A DNA stretch of 64,000 bases from Glandiceps talaboti (GCF_964340395.1 NC_135562.1:23778173-23842172); one strand, 5' to 3'. Shown: positions 1-12,563, counted from the stretch's first letter. Numbers and translations: made by a program. The notes: generated from the letters alone by a model not told the origin.

Positions 1-972
1 GACAGTGCTTTTCATACACGTTCCATGACAGTGCTTTTCATACACGTTCCATGACATTGCTTTTCATATAGTTCCATGACATTGCTTTTCATATAGTTCC
101 ATGACAGTGCTTTTCATACACGTTCCATGACATTGCTTTTCATACACGTTCCATGACAGTGCTTTTCATACACGTTCCATGACATTGCTTTTCATACACG
201 TTCCGTGACAGTGCTTTTCATACACGTTCCATGACAGTGCTTTTCATACACGTTCCATGACAGTGCTTTTCATATAGTTCCATGACAGTGCTTTTCATAC
301 ACGTTCCATGACATTGCTTTTCATACATGTTCCATGACAGTGCTTTTCATACACGTTCCATGACAGTGCTTTTCATACACGTTCCATGACATTGCTTTTC
401 ATATAGTTCCATGACAGTGCTTTTCATACACGTTCCATGACAGTGCTTTTCATACACGTTCCATGACAGTGCTTTTCATACACGTTCCATGACATTGCTT
501 TTCATATAGTTCCATGGCTTTTCATATAGTTCCATGACAGTGCTTTTCATACACGTTCCATGACAGTGCTTTTCATACACGTTCCATGACAGTGCTTTTC
601 ATACACGTTCCATGACAGTGCTTTTCATATAGTTCCATGACAGTGCTTTTCATATAGTTCCATGACAGTGCTTTTCATATAGTTCCATGACAGTGCTTTT
701 CATACACGTTCCATGACAGTGCTTTTCATACACGTTCCATGACAGTGCTTTTCATACACGTTCCATGACAGTGCTTTTCATACACGTTCCATGACAGTGC
801 TTTTCATACACGTTCCATGACAGTGCTTTTCATACACGTTTCATGACAGTGCTTTTCATATAGTTCCATGACAGTGCTTTTCATATAGTTCCATGACAGT
901 GCTTTTCATACACGTTCCATGACAGTGCTTTTCATACACGTTCCATGACAGTGCTTTTCATACACGTTCCAT
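1..972. repeat. 26-bp minisatellite array
   Basis: About 37 head-to-tail units starting gacagtgc, with a 25-bp variant in which tacacg is replaced by tatag and point variants such as gacattgc. It runs from the window edge, so its true length is unknown. It stops about 50 bp before the acceptor of the first visible exon and so lies in an intron or the 5' part of the gene. Phase shifts between 25- and 26-bp units break every reading frame, so it is not coding. Confidence 0.97.
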
Positions 973-1023
973 GTTGTGGTAGTAATTATAATTGGTCTAT
1001 GTATTTAATTGTGAACTTTATAG

Positions 1024-1206
1024 TCTGACAGAAGTCGTAGGGGAGATGAGGATGTCTTACCGTATCTGTCACCAAGACATTCAAGTCGTCAGTCTCACTC
1101 AGCGCGACATGCACGTCGACGCCAGCACCACGATTCAAGACCAAATTCACGACCTCAAACCAGTCCATCTCATGCGAGACCAGCATCTACTTCATCTCAG
1201 GATGAG
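1024..1206 (+). CDS. ERICH3: ERICH3-like gene, visible exon 1 (basic Ser/Arg/His-rich linker)
   Basis: Internal exon of 61 codons, phase 0 at both ends, with acceptor aactttatag and donor GATGAG/gtcagt. The peptide is low-complexity and basic: it opens SDRSRRGDED, contains SPRHSSRQSHSARHARRR and ends PASTSSQDE. This fits the poorly conserved basic, proline/serine-rich linker expected between the N-terminal helical part and the DUF4590 domain of ERICH3 proteins. No start codon is expected here; earlier exons lie left of the window. The overlapping 84-codon ATG frame on the same strand is a shadow that ignores both splice sites. Assignment rests on splice signals and phase continuity with exon 2, not on a recognisable domain. 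Confidence 0.72.
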
Positions 1207-3119
1207 GTCAGTATATTTGTATGTTTGTGATTTAGAGATACTCTAACAAAAACCCTTAGTCAGCCAGCAAGCCATGTAAAATGAGTATTTAAATACAGAT
1301 TATTTATAGTTATGGTATTAGTACAGTGAACCTATTTTTAAAGCTGATGTAAATGATAGCCTTCCTATGTGGGTCTGGGTAACCACGTCTTGATCGCATA
1401 TGAAGGTGAAGCAACAAGAGGCACGCTGCTGTAAATGGAATCAAACGAGGCAATTCTATTTTTCTTGAAAAATGACAGTCAGAAACTTTGCCGACATACA
1501 TGAAGAGAGATGCATGTTGTTCTAAAAATAACCATATGGCCAAGTAACCCACCTAGTCAGGGAGTGATGTACAATAAATGAATCACAAAAACAACCTCTT
1601 GAATGCTGCGAAAACATGGTTTTATTATTCACCAACACCTAAACAGAAGTTCCTGAATTCAAGAGATTTTTTTTCCGTTGTTGGGTCATATCACAACTAT
1701 ACTAGTAAATGATGGTACGTGACGAACGTGAACGCACATGTCAACCAATTTCTTGCGACTAGGATGATAAGCGTACAGCCCAAGCAAGGCATTACACTTA
1801 TTGTTTGTAGACATTACCTCATTTAATACTTGTACCTGCAACTCTCGGTTTTTAAAACGTCCGGATCCGACATAGCTTTACGTTTTAGGATTACCTAATT
1901 CCAAATTCTAGACGGGTTAGCTGTTTAGACATGAGGAGATTTATCATACCCAAATATAAACAACACTGCACGCCACTACGTAGGTAACGCCATGTGATCT
2001 TTTCAACGAAAGTTAACGAAGTGGGTACATGATAAGAGCCGATCGTTCAATCGTAGTGGCAACTTTTAAAGGACCTTCACGATAATTGATTTGAATAGAC
2101 TAGTGGAGAGGACGTTGCCAAAATCCACCTACGCGAAGGTTCTAAGTTAGGCCAGGTTGGGGTATAACGTGAAACTAATACGAATGTAAATCCGGAAATT
2201 GCCGATGAGATGTCACGTGTTTGTCGTGACCTCTAAACTTGGACTAAATTATCGTAGATAGCGTGGTATTGCGAATGTTTACTTCGGCACTAGTAACAGG
2301 TTGATCGTTCGACTGATGTTGATTCAATCCTTCTATTAACGTGAAAATGAAAAGTTCAATCGCCTGAAATAATTATACAGTAATAGTTTAGTGATTCCAA
2401 ACAGATTTATAGATGTTTTCACGTGATAGTTGAAACATGCACCTGAAAGCCGCCGCCGCGTCAACGTGTTCGTTCATCACTGTCATGGTGCGATGTCAGT
2501 CAAAATCAACTCGTATAAATTACGAAACGTGCGAATATAAACGACTCGACAGATACAACTTGAAGGCTAAAAAGCATGAGAACTGGTAAATACAATTTCC
2601 AGTTGAAACTGTGTTTTGCAGAGACAGCAAAATGTTTTACAAGTTGAATTGCAGAGTGTTGTGTTTAGTGATGTCATGGTATATGATATAAACATACATG
2701 TAGGACAGGTCGTTCATTTTCCCATTTCGCATTAAGACATTTCGTTTTGAGGGGGGAGGGGGGGGGTTTAAACTAAAACGAAGAAATTACGTTTCCTGTG
2801 CGTCAGTTTTAAAATGACACGACCCCTTACATGCTGCACATCCGCCATTCTTGTTTACCATGCGTTGTAACATATACATATATTGATCCATAGAGGGCGC
2901 GTTACGCCGGCGATTCTCCCAAAACAACGACCTAAATGACTGCATGTGGAAGCCAGTACGGATTAAGAGTTAATCCGTCGGTGTTTACCGATCAAACAAC
3001 GTTGCATTTCGACAACGTCGTTGCACTAGTGAGAACATGGTATAGGTAACCAAGACTAGGTTATTTGTAGTTGCAGTAAAACCTAATCTGGGGTTATTGA
3101 AAATACATACATGTATGTA
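1207..3119. other. Intron 1, left part: no gene seen
   Basis: Unique-looking AT-rich intron sequence with no coding signal I would support. Diverged single copies of the 82-bp repeat found at 4418-4965 occur near 1355-1390 and 3045-3100, so that array has outliers upstream. Homopolymer G at 2752-2766. Confidence 0.6.
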
Positions 3120-4417
3120 CAGTAAAACGTCGATTATCCGAACGTCGAATATCCAATTGATCGGTCATCCTAACTGACTACGTGTCCCCCGAAAAAATCT
3201 ATTGTTCTGATATCAAAGTAATGTTTCGGTAAAAATTTGAAGTTTGATGAATGACGATCGACTTGTGAATGAGCGCGGTTTGTCTTGGAGCTACAATCAC
3301 TGTCCACCACTTGAATGATGTGATGTTAATGACGTACGGTAATACAAAAGACAATTACATCGAGTGCATTGGAACGATCACACCTTCAATAACATCTCAA
3401 TAAAGTTGTTCTCCTATTGACCGCCCCGTTGTCTTTTGTATGATTCATAAAAGATTTGAAATGATTGTGAAATGGTGAGAACGGCATGTCACACTCTGAC
3501 TATAGTGGCGACTTTCAAACAACTTGTCGGCATGAGATGTAACGCAACCGTAGTTGCGGCATTGCTACTTTGACCATTGATGATTGACTGTGATACCGAA
3601 AAGATGATTGTCGGTCAGAAGTGAAAGGAGTTTCGTTTCTTTTTCCAATAAAGATTTTCAAAGGTGTAAAACTTTTTCAGCTTCGGCCTACATGTTGTAC
3701 CTATAAATCTGCGATGTCTAGGAAGGAATCCTCACTCGATCGTGAAACTAAAGATAAAGTCGAAAACGATGTCCCGTGTGAACCAGTACCATTGCACAGC
3801 GACGCGGCAGCTATGTTTTCTTTGTGTTTGTTATGGCTAGAGTCGCAGCCTGATTGTGAACCTACCCAGTTGTTATTGCTCCGTAGTTTACACAGAAAAG
3901 CAGCAGACAGCCGTGCAATGAAACAGAAACCCCTGACTTCGTTTTTCTGACCTTTATTTTTTTTCTCATTGCGGACACATCGTTTTATACACATTGATAC
4001 AATTTGATTACATTTACATGTCAGTGAACACTATTTATAGATGCAACCATGACAACAGTGCGTTCTTATCAGCTGTCCACCATGTCGTAGTCTATATTGG
4101 AAATACGTTTTTTTTTTATTTCTTCTACACATATTCAATTCGTTTTCCTATTATATTCAACTCTTTATTTAGTTTTAGTATTAAATAAGTACAATTCATT
4201 AAAAAGGTTTCTATGTAGTACGGTACGTTTCATTTGTCTGAGAGTGCATGTAACATGTGTAAGTGTGATATGCAGCGTACGTGTACGTTCATTCTGTATG
4301 AATGCGACCTTTTGACCCCACCCGTCCCATCTCGATGCAGATCGCATATCCGAACTGACCACATATCCGAACTAAATGCATGTCCCCGTAAGCGTTCGGA
4401 TAATCGACGTTTTACTG
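3120..4417 (+). mobile_element. pogo/Tigger-like DNA transposon relic
   Basis: The ends are perfect 25-bp inverted repeats: CAGTAAAACGTCGATTATCC at the left, and its complement ending in CGTTTTACTG at the right. Each is flanked by the dinucleotide TA (3118-3119 and 4418-4419), the target duplication of the Tc1/mariner-pogo group. At only 1.3 kb it is far shorter than an autonomous copy and lacks a DDE catalytic region. The only coding remnant is the C-terminal piece annotated separately. It is inserted next to the 82-bp array. Confidence 0.85.
3690..3950 (+). pseudogene. C-terminal remnant of pogo/Tigger-type transposase
   Basis: The last ~80 codons of an open frame read as an acidic stretch (DKVENDVPCEPVPLHSD), a helical Leu-rich stretch (FSLCLLWLESQP) and a tail RSLHRKAADSRAMKQKPLTSFF ending in a stop. 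A Leu-rich helix followed by an '...LTSFF' or '...LDSFF' terminus is typical of Tigger/pogo-type transposases and their jerky-like relatives. CENP-B/HTH and DDE parts are absent, so this is an internally deleted, non-functional copy. The family call is inferred from the tail pattern together with the pogo-like TIRs; a chance match of such a short tail is the main alternative. Confidence 0.55.
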
Positions 4418-4965
4418 TATAGCCTTCCTGCAAGGGTATGGGTAACCAAGACTAGATTACTAGTATTTGTTATGGTAATACCTAATCTGGGGTGATTGGA
4501 AGGATTATAGCCTTCCTGTAAGGGTCTGGGTAACCAAGACTAGATTATTTGTAGTTGTGGGAATACCTCATCTGGGGTGATTGGAAGGATAGCCTTCCTG
4601 TAAGGGTCTGGGTAACCAAGACTAGATTATTTGTAGTTGTGGGAATACCTAATCTGGGGTGATAGAAATGATAGCCTTCCTGTAACTAAGACTAGATTAC
4701 TTGTTGTAGTGGTAATACCTAATCTGGGGTGATTGGAAGGATAGCCTTCCTGTAAGGGTCTGGGTAGCCAAGACTAGATTATTTTTAGTTGTGGTAATAC
4801 CTAATCTAGGGTGATTGGAAGGATAGACTTCCTATGTGGGTCTGGGTAACCAAGACTAGATTACAAATGTATTTTGTGGTAATACCTAATCTGGGGTGAT
4901 TGGAAGGATAGCCTTCCTGTAAAGTGTAAGGGTCTGGGTAACCAAGACTAGATTATTAATAGTTG
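4418..4965. repeat. ~82-bp tandem array (6-7 copies)
   Basis: Units read agccttcctgtaagggtctg ... gattggaaggat, and each junction forms the short hairpin ggaaggatagccttcc. One copy (about 4676-4741) is shortened. Isolated diverged copies lie further left in the same intron (near 1355 and 3045), on the other side of the pogo element. The array may therefore have been larger before the insertion. Confidence 0.9.
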
Positions 4966-5185
4966 GCAATAGATCTACAGCAAGGTATACATGTGAAGTC
5001 ATATTGTATACATCATTAGTCATTGAGAGTGCTACACTGAATAGATACTGTTTTATATCTGCCATGTTTACAAATTAAAATTGATAATAGTGATTGATCC
5101 TAGAGGGCGCTACACTGGATAGAGAAAATTTGGTGATGTATGGCATGATTAACTAATGATATTAATATTCCTTTAACACACACAG
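4966..5185. other. Intron 1, right end and exon-2 acceptor
   Basis: AT-rich spacer with no other feature; ends with the acceptor ctttaacacacacag before exon 2. Confidence 0.6.
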
Positions 5186-5275
5186 AGTGATAGGTGTGGT
5201 GATTCTGATGGACACTCACCTTCACACAAACCAAGACGTCCAAGAGAAGAAGTAGACTCTCAATATTTAGTTGAG
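5186..5275 (+). CDS. ERICH3: ERICH3-like gene, exon 2 (linker)
   Basis: Thirty codons, phase 0 in and out. Acceptor ctttaacacacacag, donor GTTGAG/gtaagtg (a strong consensus). Peptide SDRCGDSDGHSPSHKPRRPR then EEVDSQYLVE: a basic/Ser-rich linker continuing exon 1. The exon opens with SDR, as exon 1 does, which may reflect an old exon duplication. No domain is recognisable; support comes from the two good splice sites and unbroken frame into exons 1 and 3. Confidence 0.75.
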
Positions 5276-5435
5276 GTAAGTGTATCTTTACAATATAAAG
5301 TAAAGTGCTAACTGCTGTGATAACATGTATAGAAAAATACAATTGTTAGCAATGTTAAATGCAAGGTAAATGTAAACTTAAACTACATGTATATCAATAT
5401 GATGATTTACCTTTGCTGTGAATCTAATAGTGACC

Positions 5436-7610
5436 AGATTTAAACTGAACGCCTCCCGTAAGGGAATCACTAATTATGCAAATAACTCATTAAAATAAAC
5501 AAAAACTGTGGTAACAGGCTTTGTTTTTGGACAAGCATACTTTCTTAAGTTAATGTATGTGCCTAATTATACGGAATTTGAAGAGTGCATGATACTGCTT
5601 CATTACTGAATATCGTTCATTATTCAAAATACTCATTAAAAGGTAAAAGTTGTAGCAACAAACTTCATAGGACAGGTGCGTATTATTATGGTTGATATAT
5701 GTATCATATTATACGAAATTTGAATCTTGCATTTTTAAGATACAACGTAGTTACCTAAAATCATTAATTATGCAAATTTTTCATTAAAACTGTAAACTAT
5801 AGCACCAAATTTTATAGGACGTACCTGCTTTGTTGTGGTTAACATTATGTACTAATTTGTATTGAAATTGTGAAGTATGCAGTCTTAAGATATAGCCGAA
5901 TTACCGAAAATAATAATAATAATAATAATTATTATTATTATTTTTATATACCGTAAATCCATAAAATGCTCTAAACGGTTCACAAAGTTAAAAAAAGAAA
6001 AAAGAAAAAGCACTTGACATTAAAACAATACTTCGATACATCTTAAAAGACAATTAATTAAAAGCTTTGCGGAAGAGATGCGTTTTTAAACTTTTCTTAA
6101 AACAATCAACGGTATTACGCATTCTAATCCCAGCCGGTAAATCGTTCCATAGCCGCGGAGCAACATGGCTGAAGGCCCGTTTGTAGACGAAAGATGACCT
6201 CGAAGCGCGAAAATCATTAATTATGCAAATTATTCATTAACACTGTAAGGTACATCAAATAACTTTATAGGACATACACAATTTGTTATGGTTAATGTAT
6301 GTACTGAATTGTATTGAAATTGAAGTATGCAGTCGTAAGATATAGCCTAATTACCAAGAATAATTAATTATGCAAATTATTCATTTACACTGAAAGGTAC
6401 ATCAACAAGCTTTACAGGACATATGTGATTGTTATGGTTAACGTGTGTACTGAATTATATTGAAATTGAAGTATGTATTCTTATGATATAGCCTAATTAC
6501 CGAAAATTATTAATTATGCAAATTATTCATTAACACTGTAAGGTACATCAACAAACTTGGTAGGACATATGTGTTTTCTTATGGTTAATGTATGTACTAA
6601 ATTATGTTGAATATGAAGTATGCATTCTTAAGATATAGCCTAATTACCAAAAATAATTAATTATGCAAATTATTCGTTAACGCTGTAAGGTACATGTACA
6701 TCATCAAATTTTATAGGACAAATGTATGTTGTTATAACGAATATACTAAATTATATTGAAATTGAAGTATGCAGTCTTAAGATATTGCTTAATTATTTGA
6801 TTTCATTAATATGCAAATTTCTCTAATTAATCATTAACAGATCTAACTCAAAACCTAATCAGGTCTAGCTATTACCCTAAAGATTATATATTCCAAATTT
6901 CATTACAATTGAGCCAGCTGAATATGGGTATAGTGTAATCAACCGTTTTAATGATGTATTACATGCAGCCTAGCAACCATGACTACGCCCTTTTCAACAA
7001 ACAAATGGCAGTATATTTTGGTCAGATAACAACAAATGATCAGGAATATTGCAAAGATGACATAAGGGACTCATAGTCAAGTGAACAAACATTCAAAAAA
7101 TGTATGCAAATATCCCTAGCAACCATGACCACGCTCATAGCAACAGCCAAACAGCCAAACGGTCATGTATTTCACAAAGATAACATCAGGGATTCATAGA
7201 CAAGTGAACGAACATTCAAAAGATGAAGGCAAATGTGTCTAACAACATGACCATGCCCATAGCAACAGCCAAATGATCGTGTACATTGCAAAGGTAACAG
7301 CATTGTTGGATATGCAACTGCATAATCATTCTGCAAATGAACACCTATACCTATCATGAGTCAGTCTGTGGATAAACATTTTAAAAAATTGTACAGTTGT
7401 GCTACAGTGCCATTTTCGCTATTTTTATAATTAGACAATATGTTAACTATATAAGCTTCAAACTTCATACAGTTTCATATCATTAATTTTCTAATTAAGT
7501 GGTACGTACATCATGTATAATAGCTATAGTTTAGAGGTTTGCATTCCAACAGTGTGTGTAGGCCCCAAAATCTATGGTTTTGCCCTTACAAGAAGCATTC
7601 AGTTTAATCT
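5436..7610. mobile_element. 2.2-kb TIR element with AT-rich ~147-bp internal units
   Basis: Inverted ends of about 29 bp: agatttaaactgaacgcctc at 5436 and the complement of cattcagtttaatct at 7610, roughly 24 of 29 matching. The left half is built from AT-rich units sharing aattaattatgcaaattatt, spaced about 145-150 bp (starts near 5470, 5762, 6210, 6359, 6509, 6654, 6803). The right half contains units of a dispersed family with the core agcaaccatgaccacgccca. A second copy of the last ~500 bp lies at 41780-42290. No transposase frame is present, so it looks non-autonomous. Superfamily unknown; I saw no clean target duplication. Confidence 0.55.
5912..6207 (-). mobile_element. 5'-truncated L2/CR1-type LINE insertion
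   Basis: Flanked by the 7-bp direct repeat CGAAAAT (5905-5911 and 6208-6214). On the minus strand it encodes the last ~45 codons of a non-LTR reverse-transcriptase ORF: RAFSHVAPRLWNDLPAGIR followed by FKKSLKTHLFRKAFN and a TAA stop. A short 3' UTR follows, ending in an (ATT)n tail at 5912-5940. The 'RAFS..AP.LWN.LP' block with 'FK..LKT.LF..AF' is the familiar ORF2 C-terminus of L2/CR1-clade LINEs. The preserved duplication and intact stop suggest a fairly young insertion into the surrounding AT-rich units. Confidence 0.85.
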
Positions 7611-7677
7611 AGTCTTTTGACTGAGTTCATTTCCATCCATACAGTGACACAAAGCGGTTTTATTACATTGGCACTTT

Positions 7678-10500
7678 TATTAGCTCCGCTGTCAGCGAAA
7701 GCTGAAAGCGTAGCTTTAGGTATAGGTGGGTATTGAGGTATAGAGAGTAGAGTGAATCATAGGTGTCCGTCAAACTTTTATATTTTCACTATTTACTCCG
7801 AAAGTGACAGTTGGAATTCTTCGATATTTGGTGTGCATGTTCCCTGGGGGGAGGCTATTCAGATTTGTTCATGCCAAGTTGATCTGTGCCATTTTCAATT
7901 TTTTATGATTTTTTTTCCAAAAATGACATTTTCATCAACTCCTCATAAAGTTTAAGTCAGATTGCTTTGATATCTGGTGTGTTGATGCACAGGGGGTAGC
8001 TTACTTAGATTTGTTAATTTCAAGTCAGCACGTCTTCTCTTCTATTTTTTATGATTTTTTTTTTGAAATTTGAAACAAAAATGAATATGTTAATGAGCAT
8101 AATGACCGACGCCATATTGGAAATCAGTCCGCGAGACTTTAGGTAAAGTGCAACTTTTCAAAAGACACTATTGACGTCAAACAAGCAATGTAATATGTGC
8201 TATAGTCTTAATTCTACGCATTGTGCGCCCAAATGACAAATATTTGTTCGAAAAAGGTTTGTAAACTTCAAATCCAATTCACACACCACCCCTCCTACAG
8301 AATGGTTCATTCCAGTATATGATCATTGTGAGAAGTCTTCCATGCCTGAACTGAAGTGTTTTTGACAGAGTCAGTCGTCAATAAAAACGATAATACTCTT
8401 TCTAAAATTACCACATTTTGAAAGGGAAAGTACTTTGTGGTTCATTTATGGAGTTTTGGTTTTGTACGATCAATATTGGTGGCAAATTACAGCGTCAAAA
8501 TTGCCGATGTGGTAATAATGCACGACAATCCCAAGTACCCGGATGCACGAGGGACTAACCCAGAAGCATGTGGTGTAGTTTTCGAAAAGCACACCCGGTG
8601 GGAAAGTCGCCCAACAGACGATCTCGCGCCATTGCTGTACTACGTGGCACTTTATTCTGGCGGGGTGTCTCTTGAAAACGGGAATAGCGAACGATGAGCC
8701 AATCAAGTGAGACCTTTCAAATGTAGCTAATATTATAGCCAATAAAATTAGTTGTACGATGATATGTGTATAATAAGTCCTCTACACTGTAACAAGTAAA
8801 TAGTAAAGTTGAAATCTTTGTCGCATGAATTCGTATTTATGTACGGATGCGTAATTCTTAGATCAGTTAGTATTTAAACTACGTTTCTGAGTTAATTATT
8901 CGGTAGGTTATTGACGAGCTCCCTTTGTAAAAACGCTGTACAAATTGGATGTCGGCGTTCGCCCGGCCACGTTCAACGGAACTAGTGAAGCTCAATCATA
9001 ACAATGGTGGCTGTCAAAATCGAAGACGCAATTTGACCGTGTTGTTATTTCAGTGAGTTTATTCAGCAAGAAAACAACGTGTTCTATGTTTTTGTACTTC
9101 CTACATGATGTGATGATCGTTTTTTTTACCGGTACAACTTACAGCCTACAATGAAACTGCTAACTTACTTAGTAACACGATTCCGTGTTCCGTGTTCCGT
9201 GTTCATGTTTTGGTATTCAGTTTGAAAAATTAAAATCCTGAACTTTATTTTGCGAACGGTTTTGTCATTTCTTAGTAATTATAGGGCCGACTGTATCACG
9301 TTTAACGTTTATGTCAACCCGGAAGTACATAGACACGAAAATAGACGAAGTGACTTGTACATGTAATTAGTAACAAAATTTTGCTGTAACTGCTGGTAAC
9401 CTTCAAATTTATTTATTTTTATGTTGTAAATACATTCTAATATGCACTAAGGACAACACTATAAAGACTTGCTCTATGGGAAGGTAATTTTTTGTCTTTT
9501 AAAAATGCAATAGTTAGATCAATGTGTACCAGAAATGTTATGTAGTATTTAAGCTAGAAATAAGACCACATAACATCTTATTACTCCTCCCCCCCCCCCA
9601 ATTAAGACAGACTACTCACAGAAAGCAACAAAAAAAAGAGAAGAAGCTCCAAAACATAAAAAAGAGAATAAAATTACAGTAAGGAGTTGATGATGCACAA
9701 ACAACTACAACGAAATAGACAGTTCAATTACAACAGTGTTTGAAATAAATATGGGGTTTGGAAAAGTGAATTAGAAGTAGAGCAAAAACGAAGAGAGATG
9801 AAGAGCCTAAGTGAACAAGCGAAAGCACTTAAAGATAGGACCACCAAATTTTTTGCAGGACTACTACGTTATCAATTTTACTAGTCCTGTGGGATAGTGA
9901 CTTTTACTCCAGTGTCGAACCCTGTTGGCTGAGAATGACTCTCTTTCGGGTACTTGGGGATTGTCGCCGTACGGAAACTAAGATGGCGATTAATACATTT
10001 CTTCCCTATATATATATATCTACTACAACTAGTACAAGTTGAATGTTGTTGACTTGGTAAATTTGTTAGAAAATTGAAATTCAAATTGCCTCAAAATTAT
10101 TTTAGATCCCTAGTTTATTTCATTCATCATTAAAATTTTCCAGGGTTAAAGCTGTAAGACACTGGAATTATTTATAGCCAACCTCAAAATCCTCTTTTTT
10201 TCTTTTTTTTCTTGTGTGCATTTCCCAGTCATTTTTTCCCTGAGATTTTGTGCAATTTTTCATAACAGTAGATTTTTGTTATAAAATAGTGACTATGGTA
10301 TAAAAGTACAATACATTACCAACTTCTGTGTAAAATGTGTTTTATAGTGAGACATCATATGAAACCACTAACCACTTTATTGCATCGCTAAAACAAAACT
10401 GCATAGTAAAGAGCTGAAGAACTGAACCACTTCTACATGTCACCAAAATAAAAAATAAAATAAAAAAAAACAGCGGAGCTATTCTGACCGATAGGTCGCT
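7678..10500. mobile_element. Interrupted copy of the 'cagcggagctattctgacc' element family
   Basis: The left end (ttagctccgctgtcagcg, 7679) and right segment (about 10285-10490, ending cagcggagctattctgacc) match the two ends of a compact ~610-bp copy at 59905-60512. Here the ends are separated by about 2 kb of other DNA, including the inverted-end element at 8523-9970. The right segments align over about 200 bp, including atcatatgaaacc and ctaaaacaaaact. No coding capacity recognised. Family unnamed. Confidence 0.5.
8523..9970. mobile_element. Element bounded by inverted copies of a dispersed end sequence
   Basis: gacaatcccaagtacccgga at the left is met in reverse complement at about 9950-9970 (cgggtacttggggattgtcg). 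The same end occurs at 62804-62870 and, in a diverged form, at 63250-63310. The 9950-9996 segment matches the complement of 62804-62850 over about 45 bp. The interior (about 1.4 kb) has no supported gene. Probably a non-autonomous DNA element; exact borders uncertain. Confidence 0.45.
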
Positions 10501-10687
10501 TGTTCAGAGGTAATATTTATGTGAAAGTTTCCATAACATATTTATATGTACATGTACTAAATCATAGGCAATAAAAGAGATTGGACAATTTGACAGATAC
10601 ATTTGTTAATTCAAGACAATGGTGAATACTATAATCAATGTAACAATCCTACCACTAATGGTTCATATTTTCATATCTATCTCATAG

Positions 10688-10882
10688 TTGGACCAAGCAG
10701 CTCTACAAAGGTTTTCACTCGATATGGCAGACTTGGATATCAGTGGTGGGTCACCATACAGAGTACCAGTACTACTACCACAGCCACCACCAAAAAGTGC
10801 AACCCCTTCACCTAGGGCTAGTCATCGAAATCGTGCTGTGGTCACTAGAGATGGCAAGAAAATAAAGGAAAAGACTAACAAG
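10688..10882 (+). CDS. ERICH3: ERICH3-like gene, exon 3 (Pro-rich to basic linker)
   Basis: Sixty-five codons, phase 0 in and out. Acceptor atatctatctcatag, donor AACAAG/gtaatg. The peptide starts LDQAALQRFSLDMADLDISG, continues through a Pro-rich run (VPVLLPQPPPKSATPSPR) and ends in a strongly basic segment (TRDGKKIKEKTNK). This matches the expected pattern just upstream of DUF4590 in ERICH3: a proline-rich linker followed by a basic stretch. The frame joins exon 4 directly. Alternative in-frame or ATG-initiated readings across the acceptor are artefacts. Confidence 0.8.
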
Positions 10883-11000
10883 GTAATGCTATAGCTATTT
10901 AGAATCATTAGATAAAAGTGATTGCTCTTTACACTATTACAGGAGTTTATAAGTCAACTAATGTAGCATGGTATGAACATTACTAGTACAATTCATATAT

Positions 11001-12563
11001 AATACTACCACAGTAATATCATATGTTATACTACCACAGTAATATCATATGTTATACTATCACAGTAATATCATGTTATACAACCACAGTAATATTATAT
11101 GTTATACTACCACAGTAATATCATGTTATACTACCACATTAATATCATGTGTTATACTATCACACTAATATCATGTGTTATACTACCACAGTAATATCAT
11201 GTTATACCACCACAGTAATATCATGTTATACAACCACAGTATTATCATGTTATACTACCACAGTAATATCATGTTGTACTACCACAGTAATATCATGTTA
11301 TACTACCACAGTAATATCATATGTTATACTACCACAGTAATATCATATGTTATACTACCACAGTAATATCATGTTGTACTACCACAGTAATATCATGTTA
11401 TACTATCACAGTAATATCATGTTATACCACCACAGTAATATCATATGTTATACTACCACAGTAATATCATGTGTTATACTACCACAGTAATATCATGTTA
11501 TACAACCACAGTATTATCATGTTATACAACCACAGTATTATCATGTTATACTACCACAGTAATATCATGTTATACAACCACAGTATTATCATGTTATACT
11601 ACCACAGTAATATCATGTTATACAACCACAGTATTATCATGTTATACTACCACAGTAATATCATGTTATACAACCACAGTATTATCATGTTATACTACCA
11701 CAGTAATATCATGTTATACAACCACAGTATTATCATGTTATACTACCACAGTAATATCATGTTGTACTACCACAGTAATATCATGTTATACTACCACAGT
11801 AATATCATGTTATACTACCACAGTAATATCATGTTATACTACCACAGTAATATCATATGTTATACTACCACAGTAATATCATATGTTATACTATCACACT
11901 AATATCATGTTATACTACCACAGTAATATCATATGTTATACTACCACAGTAATATCATATGTTATACTACCACAGTAATATCATATGTTATACTACCACA
12001 GTAATATCATGTTATACTACCACAGTAATATCATGTTATACTATCACAGTAATATCATGTTATACTACCACAGTAATATCATATGTTATACTACCACAGT
12101 AATATCATGTTATACTATCACAGTAATATCATGTTATACTACCACAGTAATATCATATGTTATACTACCACAGTAATATCATATGTTATACTACCACAGT
12201 AATATCATATGTTATACTACCACAGTAATATCATGTTATACTACCACAGTAATATCATATGTTATACTACCACAGTAATATCATGTTATACTATCACAGT
12301 AATATCATGTTATACTACCACAGTAATATCATATGTTATACTACCACAGTAATATCATGTTATACTACCACAGTAATATCATGTGTTATACTATCACACT
12401 AATATTTTGTTATACTACCACAGTAATATCATGTTATACTACCACAGTAATATCATATGTTATACTACCACAGTAATATCATATGTTATACTACCACAGT
12501 AATATCATGTTATACTACCACAGTAATATCATGTGTTATACTACCACAGTAATATCATGTTAT
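11001..12563 (+). repeat. 23-26-bp minisatellite, forward orientation
   Basis: About 62 units of the type actaccacagtaatatcat followed by gttat or atgttat, giving 23- and 26-bp forms. A higher-order alternation (ctac / caac, aatatc / attatc) occupies 11490-11760. It continues beyond the SINE at 12564-12929 and then reverses polarity at 13010. The multiple open frames across it are repeat artefacts. Confidence 0.97.

Noticed and set aside
992-1246. 84-codon ATG frame overlapping exon 1
   Set aside because: It ignores a good acceptor and donor; the exon frame (61 codons) has the expected linker composition and joins exon 2 in phase.
11149-12176. Plus-strand frames repeating CYTTTVIS / LYYHSNIM
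   Set aside because: Minisatellite artefacts; mixtures of 23- and 26-bp units shift the frame, and no splice or start context supports them.
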